From: CAYJPK01 sp964372035
GTDB taxonomy: Bacteria; Desulfobacterota; Desulfovibrionia; Desulfovibrionales; Desulfovibrionaceae
DNA length: 13,978 bases
Reading direction: 5' to 3'
Assembly (NCBI GenBank): GCA_964372035.1
Contig: CAYJPK010000055.1
Location: 1 to 13,978, forward strand
Made by a program: the position numbers and the translations under genes
Shown: positions 1 through 7,265 of the stretch, piece by piece
How the letters are laid out: every line of letters starts with the position of its first letter
Position numbering within the stretch: the first letter of the stretch is position 1
The notes under the pieces: model-generated
Database searches by the model: none
Told to the model about the DNA's origin: nothing
The model's input: the letters and a program-made list of their open reading frames with translations, nothing else

Positions 1-1118
1 CCAAATTCTTTACAACCAACTGTTTTAGCATCATTCATTTGAGCTGCCAAGTCAGAAGTTACAGTTTTTGCATCAATAGCCTTTTTCATAGCTTGTCTAA
101 TTTTTTCAGCTGCTTTTGGCATATCCATATAATCAAGCATCATAGCACCTGATAAAATTAAGCTACCAGGGTTAACTATGTCTTTGCCTGCAATATCAGG
201 AGCAGTGCCATGAGTTGCCTCAAAGAAAGCTAAAGTTTCATTCATGTTTGCACCTGGAGCCATGCCAAGTCCGCCAACTTGTGCCGCTAAAGCATCAGAG
301 AGATAGTCGCCATTCAAGTTTGGAGTTGCAAGCACAGAGAAGTTTTGTGGCTTGATTAATGCATCTTGGAACATAGCATCAGCAATTTTATCTTTAATAA
401 TGATTTTATTTTCTGGATTATTGCCAGCATTTGCTTCACGAATAGTATTTGCATTAAATTCACTTTCTGCAAGCTCATAGCCCCATTTTTGAAATCCACC
501 CTCAGTATATTTCATGATGTTACCCTTGTGTACTAAGGTAACGCTTGGCAAGTTGTTTTGAATTGCATGTTCAATCGCTTTTCTAACTAGGCGTTGTGAA
601 CCTTTTTTGGTCATTGGTTTAATGCCAATAGCTGCAGCATCATCAATATTTGCACCAAGTTCATCACGCAAAAATGCTATTAATTTAGCAACTTCTTTTG
701 TTCCAGATTCATACTCAATGCCAGCATAAACGTCTTCAGTATTTTCACGAAAAACTATCATGTCAACAAGTTCTGGGCGTTTTAAAGGGGATTCAATGCC
801 TTCAAAATATTTGATAGGACGAATACAAGCAAATAAATCAAAAACTTGTCTAAGTGTAACATTTAAGCTTCTAAAGCCATGCCCAACTGGAGTTCCAAGT
901 GGACCTTTAATTGCAACTTTAGCTGTCTTTAAAATATTAATAGTTTCTTCAGGCAATAAATTGCCTGTTTGCTCTAAAGCTTTTTCGCCAGCTAAAACTT
1001 CAATCCATTCAATCTTTTCGTTATATTCAGTCTGAATGACTTTATCGAAAAGTGGTCTTGCTGCTTGCCAACATTCTTTGCCTACACCATCGCCTTCAAT
1101 CCAGTAAATTTTCTGCAT
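1..1118 (-). CDS. icd: Isocitrate dehydrogenase, probably NAD-dependent (3' end outside window)
   Basis: Oxidatively decarboxylates isocitrate to 2-oxoglutarate in the cytoplasm, feeding glutamate synthesis and the TCA branch. 372 complete codons are visible; by comparison with the E. coli C-terminus only about eight residues lie beyond the window edge. Family signatures read clearly: the substrate segment around residues 82-90 (FRSLNVTLR), RENTEDVYAGIEY at about 124-136, the Mg-binding region NLNGDYLSDALAAQVGG at 267-283, and ATHGTAPDIAG at 301-311. In the last motif Asp308-Ile309 stand where E. coli IDH has Lys344-Tyr345, and Tyr391 and Arg395 align with Ser355 and Ala359; these are the NADP phosphate contacts, so NAD use is inferred. 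The start has a GAGG ribosome site six bases upstream. The gene diverges from glpX. Homoisocitrate or isopropylmalate dehydrogenase is a less likely alternative because the substrate loop is IDH-like. Confidence 0.9.
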   Translation of the reverse strand, partial: MQKIYWIEGDGVGKECWQAARPLFDKVIQTEYNEKIEWIEVLAGEKALEQTGNLLPEETINILKTAKVAIKGPLGTPVGHGFRSLNVTLRQVFDLFACIRPIKYFEGIESPLKRPELVDMIVFRENTEDVYAGIEYESGTKEVAKLIAFLRDELGANIDDAAAIGIKPMTKKGSQRLVRKAIEHAIQNNLPSVTLVHKGNIMKYTEGGFQKWGYELAESEFNANTIREANAGNNPENKIIIKDKIADAMFQDALIKPQNFSVLATPNLNGDYLSDALAAQVGGLGMAPGANMNETLAFFEATHGTAPDIAGKDIVNPGSLILSGAMMLDYMDMPKAAEKIRQAMKKAIDAKTVTSDLAAQMNDAKTVGCKEF

Positions 1119-1154
1119 TTGTTTCCTCTTTATATAAATAAAAACTATATTAAA

Positions 1155-1183
1155 ATTTTATTTCTGCAAAAAAGATTTTACAA
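1155..1183 (-). promoter_or_regulatory. Candidate sigma70 promoter for icd
   Basis: On the minus strand TTGTAA (1183-1178) and TAAAAT (1160-1155) are separated by 17 bases, ending about 37 bases before the icd start codon. The -35 box lies on the same bases as the -35 of the opposite glpX promoter. Assigned by eye; AT-rich DNA gives many chance matches. Confidence 0.4.
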
Positions 1184-1205
1184 TTTTTGCTTTCGTCATT
1201 ATACT
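1177..1205 (+). promoter_or_regulatory. Candidate sigma70 promoter for glpX
   Basis: TTTACA and TATACT are separated by exactly 17 bases, five of six consensus matches in each box. This would start transcription near 1212 and give a leader of about 80 bases before glpX. It is the best promoter match seen in the window and is the likely promoter for glpX, the small exported protein and possibly pgm. Confidence 0.5.
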
Positions 1206-1290
1206 TGTGCAGTTTTGCATGGTAGGCTAGATTTAGTCAATATAAAATACTTATAAAAAATTAAATATTTCATAAAATAGAGGATAAAAA

Positions 1291-2274
1291 ATGGAAAATC
1301 CTTCCCGTAACTTAGCATTTGATCTTGTTAGGACTACTGAAGCGGCAGCTCTTTCATCTGCAAGATGGCTTGGTAGAGGTGATAAAGAAGCAGGCGATGG
1401 CGCAGCAGTTAATGCTATGCGTGTATCTTTTAGCACTATGCATATTGATGGAACAGTAATTATTGGCGAGGGTGAAAAAGATAATGCTCCAATGTTATAT
1501 AATGGCGAAAAAGTTGGTAACGGTGATGGACCTGCTCTTGATATTGCCATTGATCCCGTTGAAGGAACAAGTCTTTTAGCATACGGTAGACCAAATGCTA
1601 TCGCTGTTATTGGCGGTTGTGCTGCTGGAGCAATGTATAATCCTGGACCTAGTTATTATATGCAAAAGCTAGTTGTGGGACCAGCTGCTAAAGATGTTGT
1701 TGATTTAGATGCGCCAATTGCTGACAATTTAAAAAAAATTGCTAAGGCTAGTGGAAAGGACGTAAGTGATTTAATTGTTTTCGTGCTTGATAAACCTAGA
1801 CATAAAGATTTAATTAGGCAAATTCGTGAAGTTGGAGCAAGAATTCAGTTACATACTGATGGTGATGTAGCTGGTGCACTAATGGCTGTTGATGCTCGCT
1901 CTGAAGTTGACTTAATGGTTGGAACTGGTGGAACTCCAGAGGGAGTGCTTTCAGCTTGTGCTATTAAGGGTATTGGTGGTGAAATATTAGCTCGCTTAGA
2001 TCCACAAAGTGAAGAAGAGAAAAACGCCATTATTGACGCTGGAATTGATATTAAGCAAATCCTAAATGTTGATTCTTTGATTAATACTGATGATGTTGTC
2101 TTTGCGGCAACAGGTATTTCAGGCGGCACATTTTTAAGAGGTGTTAATTATTCAGGCGGTGGTGCTATTACACATTCTATGGCTATTCGTGGAAGAACTG
2201 GCACATTACGATATATTGAGTCATATCATAACTGGTCTAAATTAATGGAGATAAGTGCAATTAAATATGATTAA
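1291..2274 (+). CDS. glpX: Class II fructose-1,6-bisphosphatase
   Basis: Hydrolyses fructose 1,6-bisphosphate to fructose 6-phosphate, the committed gluconeogenic step, in the cytoplasm. The 327-residue length is normal for GlpX. Family motifs are in order: GRGDKEAGD at 29-37, the metal-site segment IIGEGEKDNAPML at 57-69, IDPVEGT at 87-93 (Asp88 and Glu91 as metal ligands), GGTPEGV at 213-219 (Glu217 equivalent to the catalytic-region Glu213 of E. coli GlpX), and ATGISGG near 273-279. A GAGGA ribosome site lies six bases before ATG. It is followed by an overlapping small exported-protein gene and by pgm, which fits a route from fructose 6-phosphate through glucose 6-phosphate to glucose 1-phosphate. 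Some family members also accept sedoheptulose bisphosphate; that cannot be decided here. Confidence 0.95.
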   Translation: MENPSRNLAFDLVRTTEAAALSSARWLGRGDKEAGDGAAVNAMRVSFSTMHIDGTVIIGEGEKDNAPMLYNGEKVGNGDGPALDIAIDPVEGTSLLAYGRPNAIAVIGGCAAGAMYNPGPSYYMQKLVVGPAAKDVVDLDAPIADNLKKIAKASGKDVSDLIVFVLDKPRHKDLIRQIREVGARIQLHTDGDVAGALMAVDARSEVDLMVGTGGTPEGVLSACAIKGIGGEILARLDPQSEEEKNAIIDAGIDIKQILNVDSLINTDDVVFAATGISGGTFLRGVNYSGGGAITHSMAIRGRTGTLRYIESYHNWSKLMEISAIKYD

Positions 2275-2686
2275 AACTATTTTTATAACCTTACTTTTAA
2301 GCTTTACAATAATTAGCCCTGCAATGGCTGACTTTTATAAGCAAAGCCCCATGACAGAGCAAGAACTATTAAAATTTATTGATGATTTGCCATCATATTT
2401 ATCTTGGGCAAGAAGTGAAAAAGAAGTTGCTCACCCTAGCTTAAGTGATAAGGGGCGACCTACTTTTATTTATAGCCAAAAGGCTGCTGATAAGGTTAAA
2501 GAGCTTGGCTGGCAAGATAAGCGTTTTTTTTATGTAATGGGTAAGGCAGCAGCAGCGCTTTCGCTTGAAAGTAGCAATATATCAATACGTGATAAGGCTG
2601 TTGATATGCCTGTTGTAAAGCCGAGTGAGTTTGATATTGTTCGCAAGCACGCAGAAAAACTTGTAAATGCAGGTAGTTCAAAATAA
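2267..2686 (+). CDS. Small predicted exported protein, function unknown
   Basis: I do not recognise a family. From the ATG the product is 139 residues and begins with a textbook Sec signal: Lys3, a hydrophobic core to about residue 17, and an Ala-Met-Ala cleavage site after residue 21, leaving a mature protein of about 118 residues with no cysteine. The mature part is polar and probably helical, with conspicuous Trp and Tyr positions (PSYLSWARSEKE, ELGWQDKRFFYVMGKAAA). It is most likely periplasmic. The ATG lies inside the last codons of glpX, so translation is probably coupled. A GTG twelve bases earlier (2255) would add four residues ahead of the signal; GGAG at 2247-2250 is four bases from that GTG but sixteen from the ATG, so the start is uncertain. 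Position between glpX and pgm suggests co-expression, not a shared function. Confidence 0.75.
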   Translation: MIKTIFITLLLSFTIISPAMADFYKQSPMTEQELLKFIDDLPSYLSWARSEKEVAHPSLSDKGRPTFIYSQKAADKVKELGWQDKRFFYVMGKAAAALSLESSNISIRDKAVDMPVVKPSEFDIVRKHAEKLVNAGSSK

Positions 2687-2741
2687 GTGCTTTTTAAGAT
2701 TTAATCTATATAACCCTTAACGATATAAGATTGGAGTATTT

Positions 2742-4376
2742 ATGCCACTTAGTCCTTTTGCCGGCAATTTGCCAACATACAAAGAATTAATTAGTTTACC
2801 GTCTTTAATTGCATCGTATTATACAGATAAACCAGATTGTAGTATTGCTAGCCAAAAGGTTGGCTTTGGAACTTCTGGGCATAGAGGGACTTCACTAAAT
2901 AAAAGTTTTAATGAAGACCATATCTTAGCCATGACTCAAGCTGTTTGTGAAGTTCGCAAAAAAAATGAAATTACTGGACCCTTATTTATTGGAATGGATA
3001 GTCATGCCTTATCAGAACCAGCATTTCGCACAGCTTTAGAAGTTTTAATTGCTAATGAAGTAACTGTAATGGTTCAAGAAGGTGGCGGCTTTACTCCTAC
3101 TCCTGTTATTTCACATGCAATCTTAACATGGAATAAAGTTAATAGTGCAAAGGCCGATGGTATTGTCATTACTCCATCTCATAATCCTCCGTCTGACGGC
3201 GGTTTCAAATACAACCCGCCAAATGGTGGACCTGCTGATACGGATATTACAAGCCTTATTGAAAATAGAGCTAATGAACTTTTGCAAGTTCAAAATAGTG
3301 GCGTGAAAAGATGCAGCCTAGAGAGTGCAAAAGCTTCAAAGTTTTTTAAGCATCTTGATATGCGCCTAAACTATATTAAAGATTTGTCTAGTGTTTTAGA
3401 TATGAAGAGCATAGCGGACGCAAAAATTAAAATTGGTGCAGATCCTATGAATGGCTCATCAGTAAGCTATTTTGAGCCTATTGCAGAGATGTATAATTTA
3501 AACTTAAGCCTCGTAAACAAAGAGGCTGACCCAAGCTTTAGAAATATTCCTCGTGATCATGATGGTAAAATCCGCATGGACTGTTCATCTCCATATGCAA
3601 TGAGTAAGCTTTTAGAACTTCGTGACAATTTTGATTTGGCCTTTGGTTGTGATCCTGATGCTGATAGGCATGGCATTGTTACTAAAGACGGGCTTATGAA
3701 TCCAAATCACTATTTATCAGTTGTTGTTTGGCACTTATTCCAAAATCGCCCTAATTGGTCTGCTAATGCTGGAATTGGTAAAACTGTTGTTACAACTTCA
3801 ATGCTTAATAATGTTGCGAAAGATTTAGGCAGAAAAGTGTATGAAGTGCCAGTTGGTTTTAAGTGGTTTGTTCCTTACTTATTTAGTGGAGAATGTGGTC
3901 TTGGCTGTGAAGAAAGTGCTGGTGCATCTTTCTTGCGTTTTGATGCTACTCCTTGGAGTACTGATAAAGATGGTCCACTGCTTTGTCTTTTATCAGCTGA
4001 AATCATGGCTAAACATGGCAAGAGCCCATCAGAGATTTATAGAGAATTAACTAATAAATTCGGAGCTCCTGCATATGCAAGGGTTGATTCTGCTCTTGAG
4101 CCTGAAAAACGTGCTAAGTTTAAGGGATTAAGTGCAAATGCTTTAGGAACTGATGAATTAGCTGGTTCTAAAATTACTGATGTTCTCACTAATGCACCTG
4201 CTAATGATGCTTCTATTGGCGGAGTTAAGGTTTGTACTAATGATGGTTGGTTTGCAGCAAGACCTTCAGGAACTGAAGCTATTTATAAGCTTTATACTGA
4301 AAGCTTCTTAGGTGAAGAGCATAGACAAAAAATAGAATCTCAAGCTATTAGTATTTTGGCAGAAGCTTTAAAATAG
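2742..4376 (+). CDS. pgm: Phosphoglucomutase (alpha-D-glucose phosphate specific)
   Basis: Interconverts glucose 6-phosphate and glucose 1-phosphate in the cytoplasm, linking gluconeogenesis to nucleotide-sugar, glycogen or lipopolysaccharide precursors. At 544 residues it is nearly the length of E. coli Pgm. The four landmark loops of the phosphohexomutase superfamily are intact: TPSHNPP at 144-150 with phosphoserine Ser146, the Mg loop DPDADRHG at 304-311, the sugar-specificity loop GCEESAG at 388-394, and the phosphate-binding loop RPSGTEAIYK at 507-516. GFGTSGHRG at 41-49 is the usual N-terminal signature. GGAG lies five bases ahead of the ATG. Only 55 bases separate it from the upstream small gene, with no obvious terminator, so it is probably in the glpX transcript. 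Its 3' side runs into T-rich sequence and then the assembly gap. Confidence 0.95.
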   Translation: MPLSPFAGNLPTYKELISLPSLIASYYTDKPDCSIASQKVGFGTSGHRGTSLNKSFNEDHILAMTQAVCEVRKKNEITGPLFIGMDSHALSEPAFRTALEVLIANEVTVMVQEGGGFTPTPVISHAILTWNKVNSAKADGIVITPSHNPPSDGGFKYNPPNGGPADTDITSLIENRANELLQVQNSGVKRCSLESAKASKFFKHLDMRLNYIKDLSSVLDMKSIADAKIKIGADPMNGSSVSYFEPIAEMYNLNLSLVNKEADPSFRNIPRDHDGKIRMDCSSPYAMSKLLELRDNFDLAFGCDPDADRHGIVTKDGLMNPNHYLSVVVWHLFQNRPNWSANAGIGKTVVTTSMLNNVAKDLGRKVYEVPVGFKWFVPYLFSGECGLGCEESAGASFLRFDATPWSTDKDGPLLCLLSAEIMAKHGKSPSEIYRELTNKFGAPAYARVDSALEPEKRAKFKGLSANALGTDELAGSKITDVLTNAPANDASIGGVKVCTNDGWFAARPSGTEAIYKLYTESFLGEEHRQKIESQAISILAEALK

Positions 4377-4423
4377 TTTTTTTGCTTTTGCTTGTGGTTG
4401 TTATTTTTTTGATATTATTTTTT

Positions 4424-4523
4424 NNNNNNNNNNNNNNNNNNNNNNNNNNNNNNNNNNNNNNNNNNNNNNNNNNNNNNNNNNNNNNNNNNNNNNNNNNNNN
4501 NNNNNNNNNNNNNNNNNNNNNNN
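4424..4523. other. Assembly gap (100 N)
   Basis: Exactly 100 undetermined bases, the usual placeholder for a gap of unknown true length. It hides the end of the cysteine desulfidase gene and whatever terminates pgm; the two genes converge here. The 47 bases between pgm and the gap are T-rich without a strong hairpin. Order across the gap rests on scaffolding only. Confidence 0.95.
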
Positions 4524-5797
4524 TACTTAATATTAAGCATTATTTTTAAGATTTCTTTATCCGTTTCATACATTCCGTATTTTGCAAGGCGACCAATAGC
4601 AGAAATATTATCTTCAACGTCATCTTTTAAAATACCTGTATAAGATTTATATTCTTTGCCTGCCATAGCCATGTTGTGAGCCATTATAGCTCCGTCTAAG
4701 CTAGATGCTATCTTTGCCCCACAAGATGCCTTAGCACCATCACAAACTATACCAGATATGTTTGCAAGAGTGTTTGTAATAGTCATCTTTATTTGCTTAA
4801 TGCTACCACCAGCCAAATATGTAATTGCTGCTCCACTTGCGCAAGATGCACTTACTGCACCGCAAAAAGCAGATAGTCTGCCAATAGGTGTTTTTTGGTG
4901 AATAGTCACAAGGCTTGAAACAACAAGACCTCTATAAAGCTGTTCTTGTGATAACCCTTTTTCCTTAGCATAAATAATAACTGGAATTGATGATGCAATG
5001 CCCTGGTTACCACTACCAGAGTTAGTCATAACAGGCATATCGCTGCCACACATTCTAGCTTCAGATGCCGCTGATGCATAAGCTTTGATTTTGCTATCAA
5101 GAGTTTTATTTGGGTCAGACTCTAAAATTACTTTGCCAATACCTACACCGTAATTGCCTGTTAAGCCTTCATTTGCTATGGCAATATTTTGTGCAATAAC
5201 AGCATCATACATATCTTTTACATCTTCGATTTTAACGTTATTTGCAAATTCATATATGTCTTCGATATTTAAAATGCTTCTATCTGTAAATACACCTAAA
5301 TATTTATCATCAGATCCATCTTCTTCAAAAAGAACTTTGCCATTCTTAGTTATTTTTGAAATGTTAGTATGTGCATGCTTAATTTCAACCTCAGCCATAT
5401 GACAGCCAGCAAAAACTTTAACTATCATATGAAGTTGAATTATAGTATCTAAAAGCTTAACATCGACATAGTCGTTTTCAAGAAGTTCAGCCATTTTCTT
5501 AATGTCTTCTTTTGGAACAACACTTATAACTTCAAGCTCTTTTGATACATCACCACTTACAATGCCAGCAATAGCACTAGCCGCAATACCATTAAGTCCG
5601 CCTGTATTAGGCACTGTTACGCACATTGCATTTTTAACAATGTTGCCGCTGCACTCAACTTCAACCCTTTCAGGCATACAACCAAGGACATCTCTTGCCC
5701 TAGCTGCTGCAAAGGCAATTGCGATAGGTTCAGTACAGCCCATAGCAGGGACAAGTTCTTCCCTTAATATCTTTATATAATCATCATAGTATTTCAT
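4524..5797 (-). CDS. cyuA: L-cysteine desulfidase (CyuA / UPF0597 family), 3' end at assembly gap
   Basis: Cleaves L-cysteine to pyruvate, ammonia and sulfide with an iron-sulfur cluster, in the cytoplasm; relatives were first annotated as serine dehydratase alpha-like. 424 residues are visible. Conserved cysteines match the Methanocaldococcus jannaschii enzyme as I recall it: Cys21 in MGCTEP (proposed catalytic), and Cys312, Cys352 and Cys359, whose 40- and 7-residue spacing equals that of the proposed cluster ligands Cys282, Cys322 and Cys329. Other signatures are MTNSGSGNQGI at 257-267 and HQKTPIGRLSAFCGA at 300-314. The last visible codon is followed by TA plus an unknown base, so the stop may sit exactly at the gap and the protein could be complete. 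AGGTGA lies eight bases before ATG. It is the last gene after a cystine transporter and a disulfide reductase. The main alternative is activity on L-serine or another amino acid. Confidence 0.88.
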
Positions 5798-5834
5798 TTA
5801 ATAAAATCACCTAGTTAATATTTTTTTATTTGTA

Positions 5835-5913
5835 AGATAATGATGAAAAACAATACTTTAAAACCACAAAGTTATTTTATCATGGTATATTAATATGTTT
5901 TTCATCATCATCT
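5835..5913 (-). repeat. Inverted repeat between the reductase and desulfidase genes
   Basis: Arms 5835-5852 and 5896-5913 are complementary at 17 of 18 positions, with a 43-base spacer that itself holds a 5-bp hairpin (5855-5859 with 5868-5872). In the minus-strand transcript the stem begins two bases after the reductase stop codon and ends about 40 bases before the desulfidase start. There is no U-tract after it, so it does not look like an intrinsic terminator. It may be an mRNA processing or stabilising structure, an attenuator, or a pair of regulator sites. Confidence 0.6.
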
Positions 5914-5915
5914 AT

Positions 5916-7250
5916 TTATTTTGCGGCATTTCCCGCAATATTTAAGAATTCCCAAGTGCGTGAAAATGGTGGAGAATAACAAAAATCCATCATTCCAAGC
6001 TCTTGTGTAGTCATTTTGTTACGAATCGCAATAGCTAGAGCATCAACTCTATGCACAACGTCTTTTTTTCCTACTAATTGACCGCCAAGTAAGATATTAG
6101 TTCCTGCTTCATAAATCAATTTAGCATGAATATCTTCACGACCTGGATAGTAGTTTGTATAAGTTTTATCTGTAACAAAAACAGTTTTTACTTCATAGCC
6201 TTCTCTTTTTGCTTCTTCTTCTGATAAGCCTGTTCGAGCTGCGTCCATGTCAATGACCTTAATACAGCTTGAAGCTAACGTTCCTTCAAATTTTGAATTT
6301 TTTTCAGCTAAATTTTCACCAACAATACGCCCAAACTTATTAGCAACAGTTGCAAGTGGAACATAGGCTGCTTCTTTTTTGAGTAAATGTGGAACTGTAG
6401 CACAATCGCCAGCAGAAAAAATATCTTGAATTGAGCTTTCACCGTAGTTATTTACTACAATAGCTCCATTTTTAAGCATTTCAATGCCAGTATCTTTTAC
6501 AAAATCTGTATTAGGTTTAAAACCTGCTGCGACTATTACTAAATCAGCTTCAATATTATGCTCATCAGTAATTACACGGCTAACACTACCCTCACCTTGT
6601 AATTCTTTAACTGTGCTTGAAAGATAAAGATTAACACCGTGATTTCTTAAAGTTTCTTCCAAAATATCTGTAACTTCTTTATCAAATACTTCTTTTAAAA
6701 CTCTATCCTCGAGTTGAAAAACACTTACATTCTTATTAAGTTTATGACAAGCTTCAGCAACTTCTAAACCAATAAAGCCAGCACCAATAATAGTTACATT
6801 CTTAATGCTTGGATCATTTAATTTAGCTTTTATATGCTCTCCATCATGAAGTGTTTTGAGTGTATAAACATTGCCTAAATCAATATTTTTGATAGGCGGC
6901 ATTATAGCATTTGCACCTGTTGCAATCATGAGCTTGTCGTAATTGTCCTCATAAATACTACCATCTTTTAAATTTTTAACGGTGAGTTTTTTATTTTTAG
7001 GGTCAACACTTAAAACTTCTTGCATCTCACAAATATTAATGCCAGCTTCTCTATGTTTTTCAGGTGTTCTTGCAATCATATTGTCTGGGTCATTAAAATG
7101 ACCACCAACATAATATGGTAAGCCACACGCTCCAAAAGAAACATAAGGTTCAATCTCATAAATCTTTACTTCTGCGTCTTTTTTAAGCCTTCTAAGCTTA
7201 GCAGCAGCACTTGTTCCGGCTGCAATACCACCGATAATAACAATTTTCAT
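5916..7250 (-). CDS. CoA-disulfide reductase-like FAD-dependent oxidoreductase
   Basis: A pyridine-nucleotide flavoprotein of the single-cysteine group that includes CoA-disulfide reductases, CoA-persulfide (sulfur) reductases and NADH oxidases. In 444 residues it shows the FAD Rossmann motif GGIAAG at 7-12, redox Cys42 in SFGACGLPYYVGG, the NAD(P)H Rossmann motif IGAGFIGLEVAEA near 155-167, the FAD signature IFSAGDCA at 277-284, and the C-terminal dimer domain with YYPG at 367-370 and YSPPFS at 425-430; these last two carry the tyrosines that in staphylococcal CoA-disulfide reductase act on CoA disulfide. No rhodanese domain is fused. GGAG lies seven bases before ATG, and only 15 bases separate it from the cystine transporter gene. 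Context favours a reductase for CoA, cystine or persulfide disulfides, but an NADH oxidase role cannot be excluded from sequence alone. Confidence 0.85.
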   Translation of the reverse strand: MKIVIIGGIAAGTSAAAKLRRLKKDAEVKIYEIEPYVSFGACGLPYYVGGHFNDPDNMIARTPEKHREAGINICEMQEVLSVDPKNKKLTVKNLKDGSIYEDNYDKLMIATGANAIMPPIKNIDLGNVYTLKTLHDGEHIKAKLNDPSIKNVTIIGAGFIGLEVAEACHKLNKNVSVFQLEDRVLKEVFDKEVTDILEETLRNHGVNLYLSSTVKELQGEGSVSRVITDEHNIEADLVIVAAGFKPNTDFVKDTGIEMLKNGAIVVNNYGESSIQDIFSAGDCATVPHLLKKEAAYVPLATVANKFGRIVGENLAEKNSKFEGTLASSCIKVIDMDAARTGLSEEEAKREGYEVKTVFVTDKTYTNYYPGREDIHAKLIYEAGTNILLGGQLVGKKDVVHRVDALAIAIRNKMTTQELGMMDFCYSPPFSRTWEFLNIAGNAAK

Positions 7251-7265
7251 AAGTTCACTCCATGT

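Noticed and set aside
760..1035. Open frame of 91 codons on the plus strand
   Set aside because: Lies entirely antisense to the well-supported isocitrate dehydrogenase gene, has no family resemblance and no ribosome site.
1065..1256. Open frame of 63 codons on the plus strand running into the icd-glpX spacer
   Set aside because: Overlaps the icd start and both candidate promoters; the sequence is low-complexity Phe/Tyr-rich as expected from translated AT-rich spacer.
2255..2266. GTG start adding four residues to the small exported protein
   Set aside because: Not fully excluded because GGAG is nearer to it, but the ATG gives a canonical signal peptide and a common short overlap with glpX, so the ATG was used.
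4377..4423. Intrinsic terminator after pgm
   Set aside because: T-rich with several T runs, but the only stem possible (AAGC/GCTT plus AAAA/TTTT with a 3x3 internal loop) is too weak; the real one may be in the gap.
4415..4523. C-terminal extension of the cysteine desulfidase through the N run
   Set aside because: The extension is undetermined sequence; the codon at the gap edge is TAN and may well be a stop.
5154..5780. Plus-strand frames opposite the desulfidase gene
   Set aside because: Antisense shadows of a gene with conserved catalytic cysteines; no independent support.
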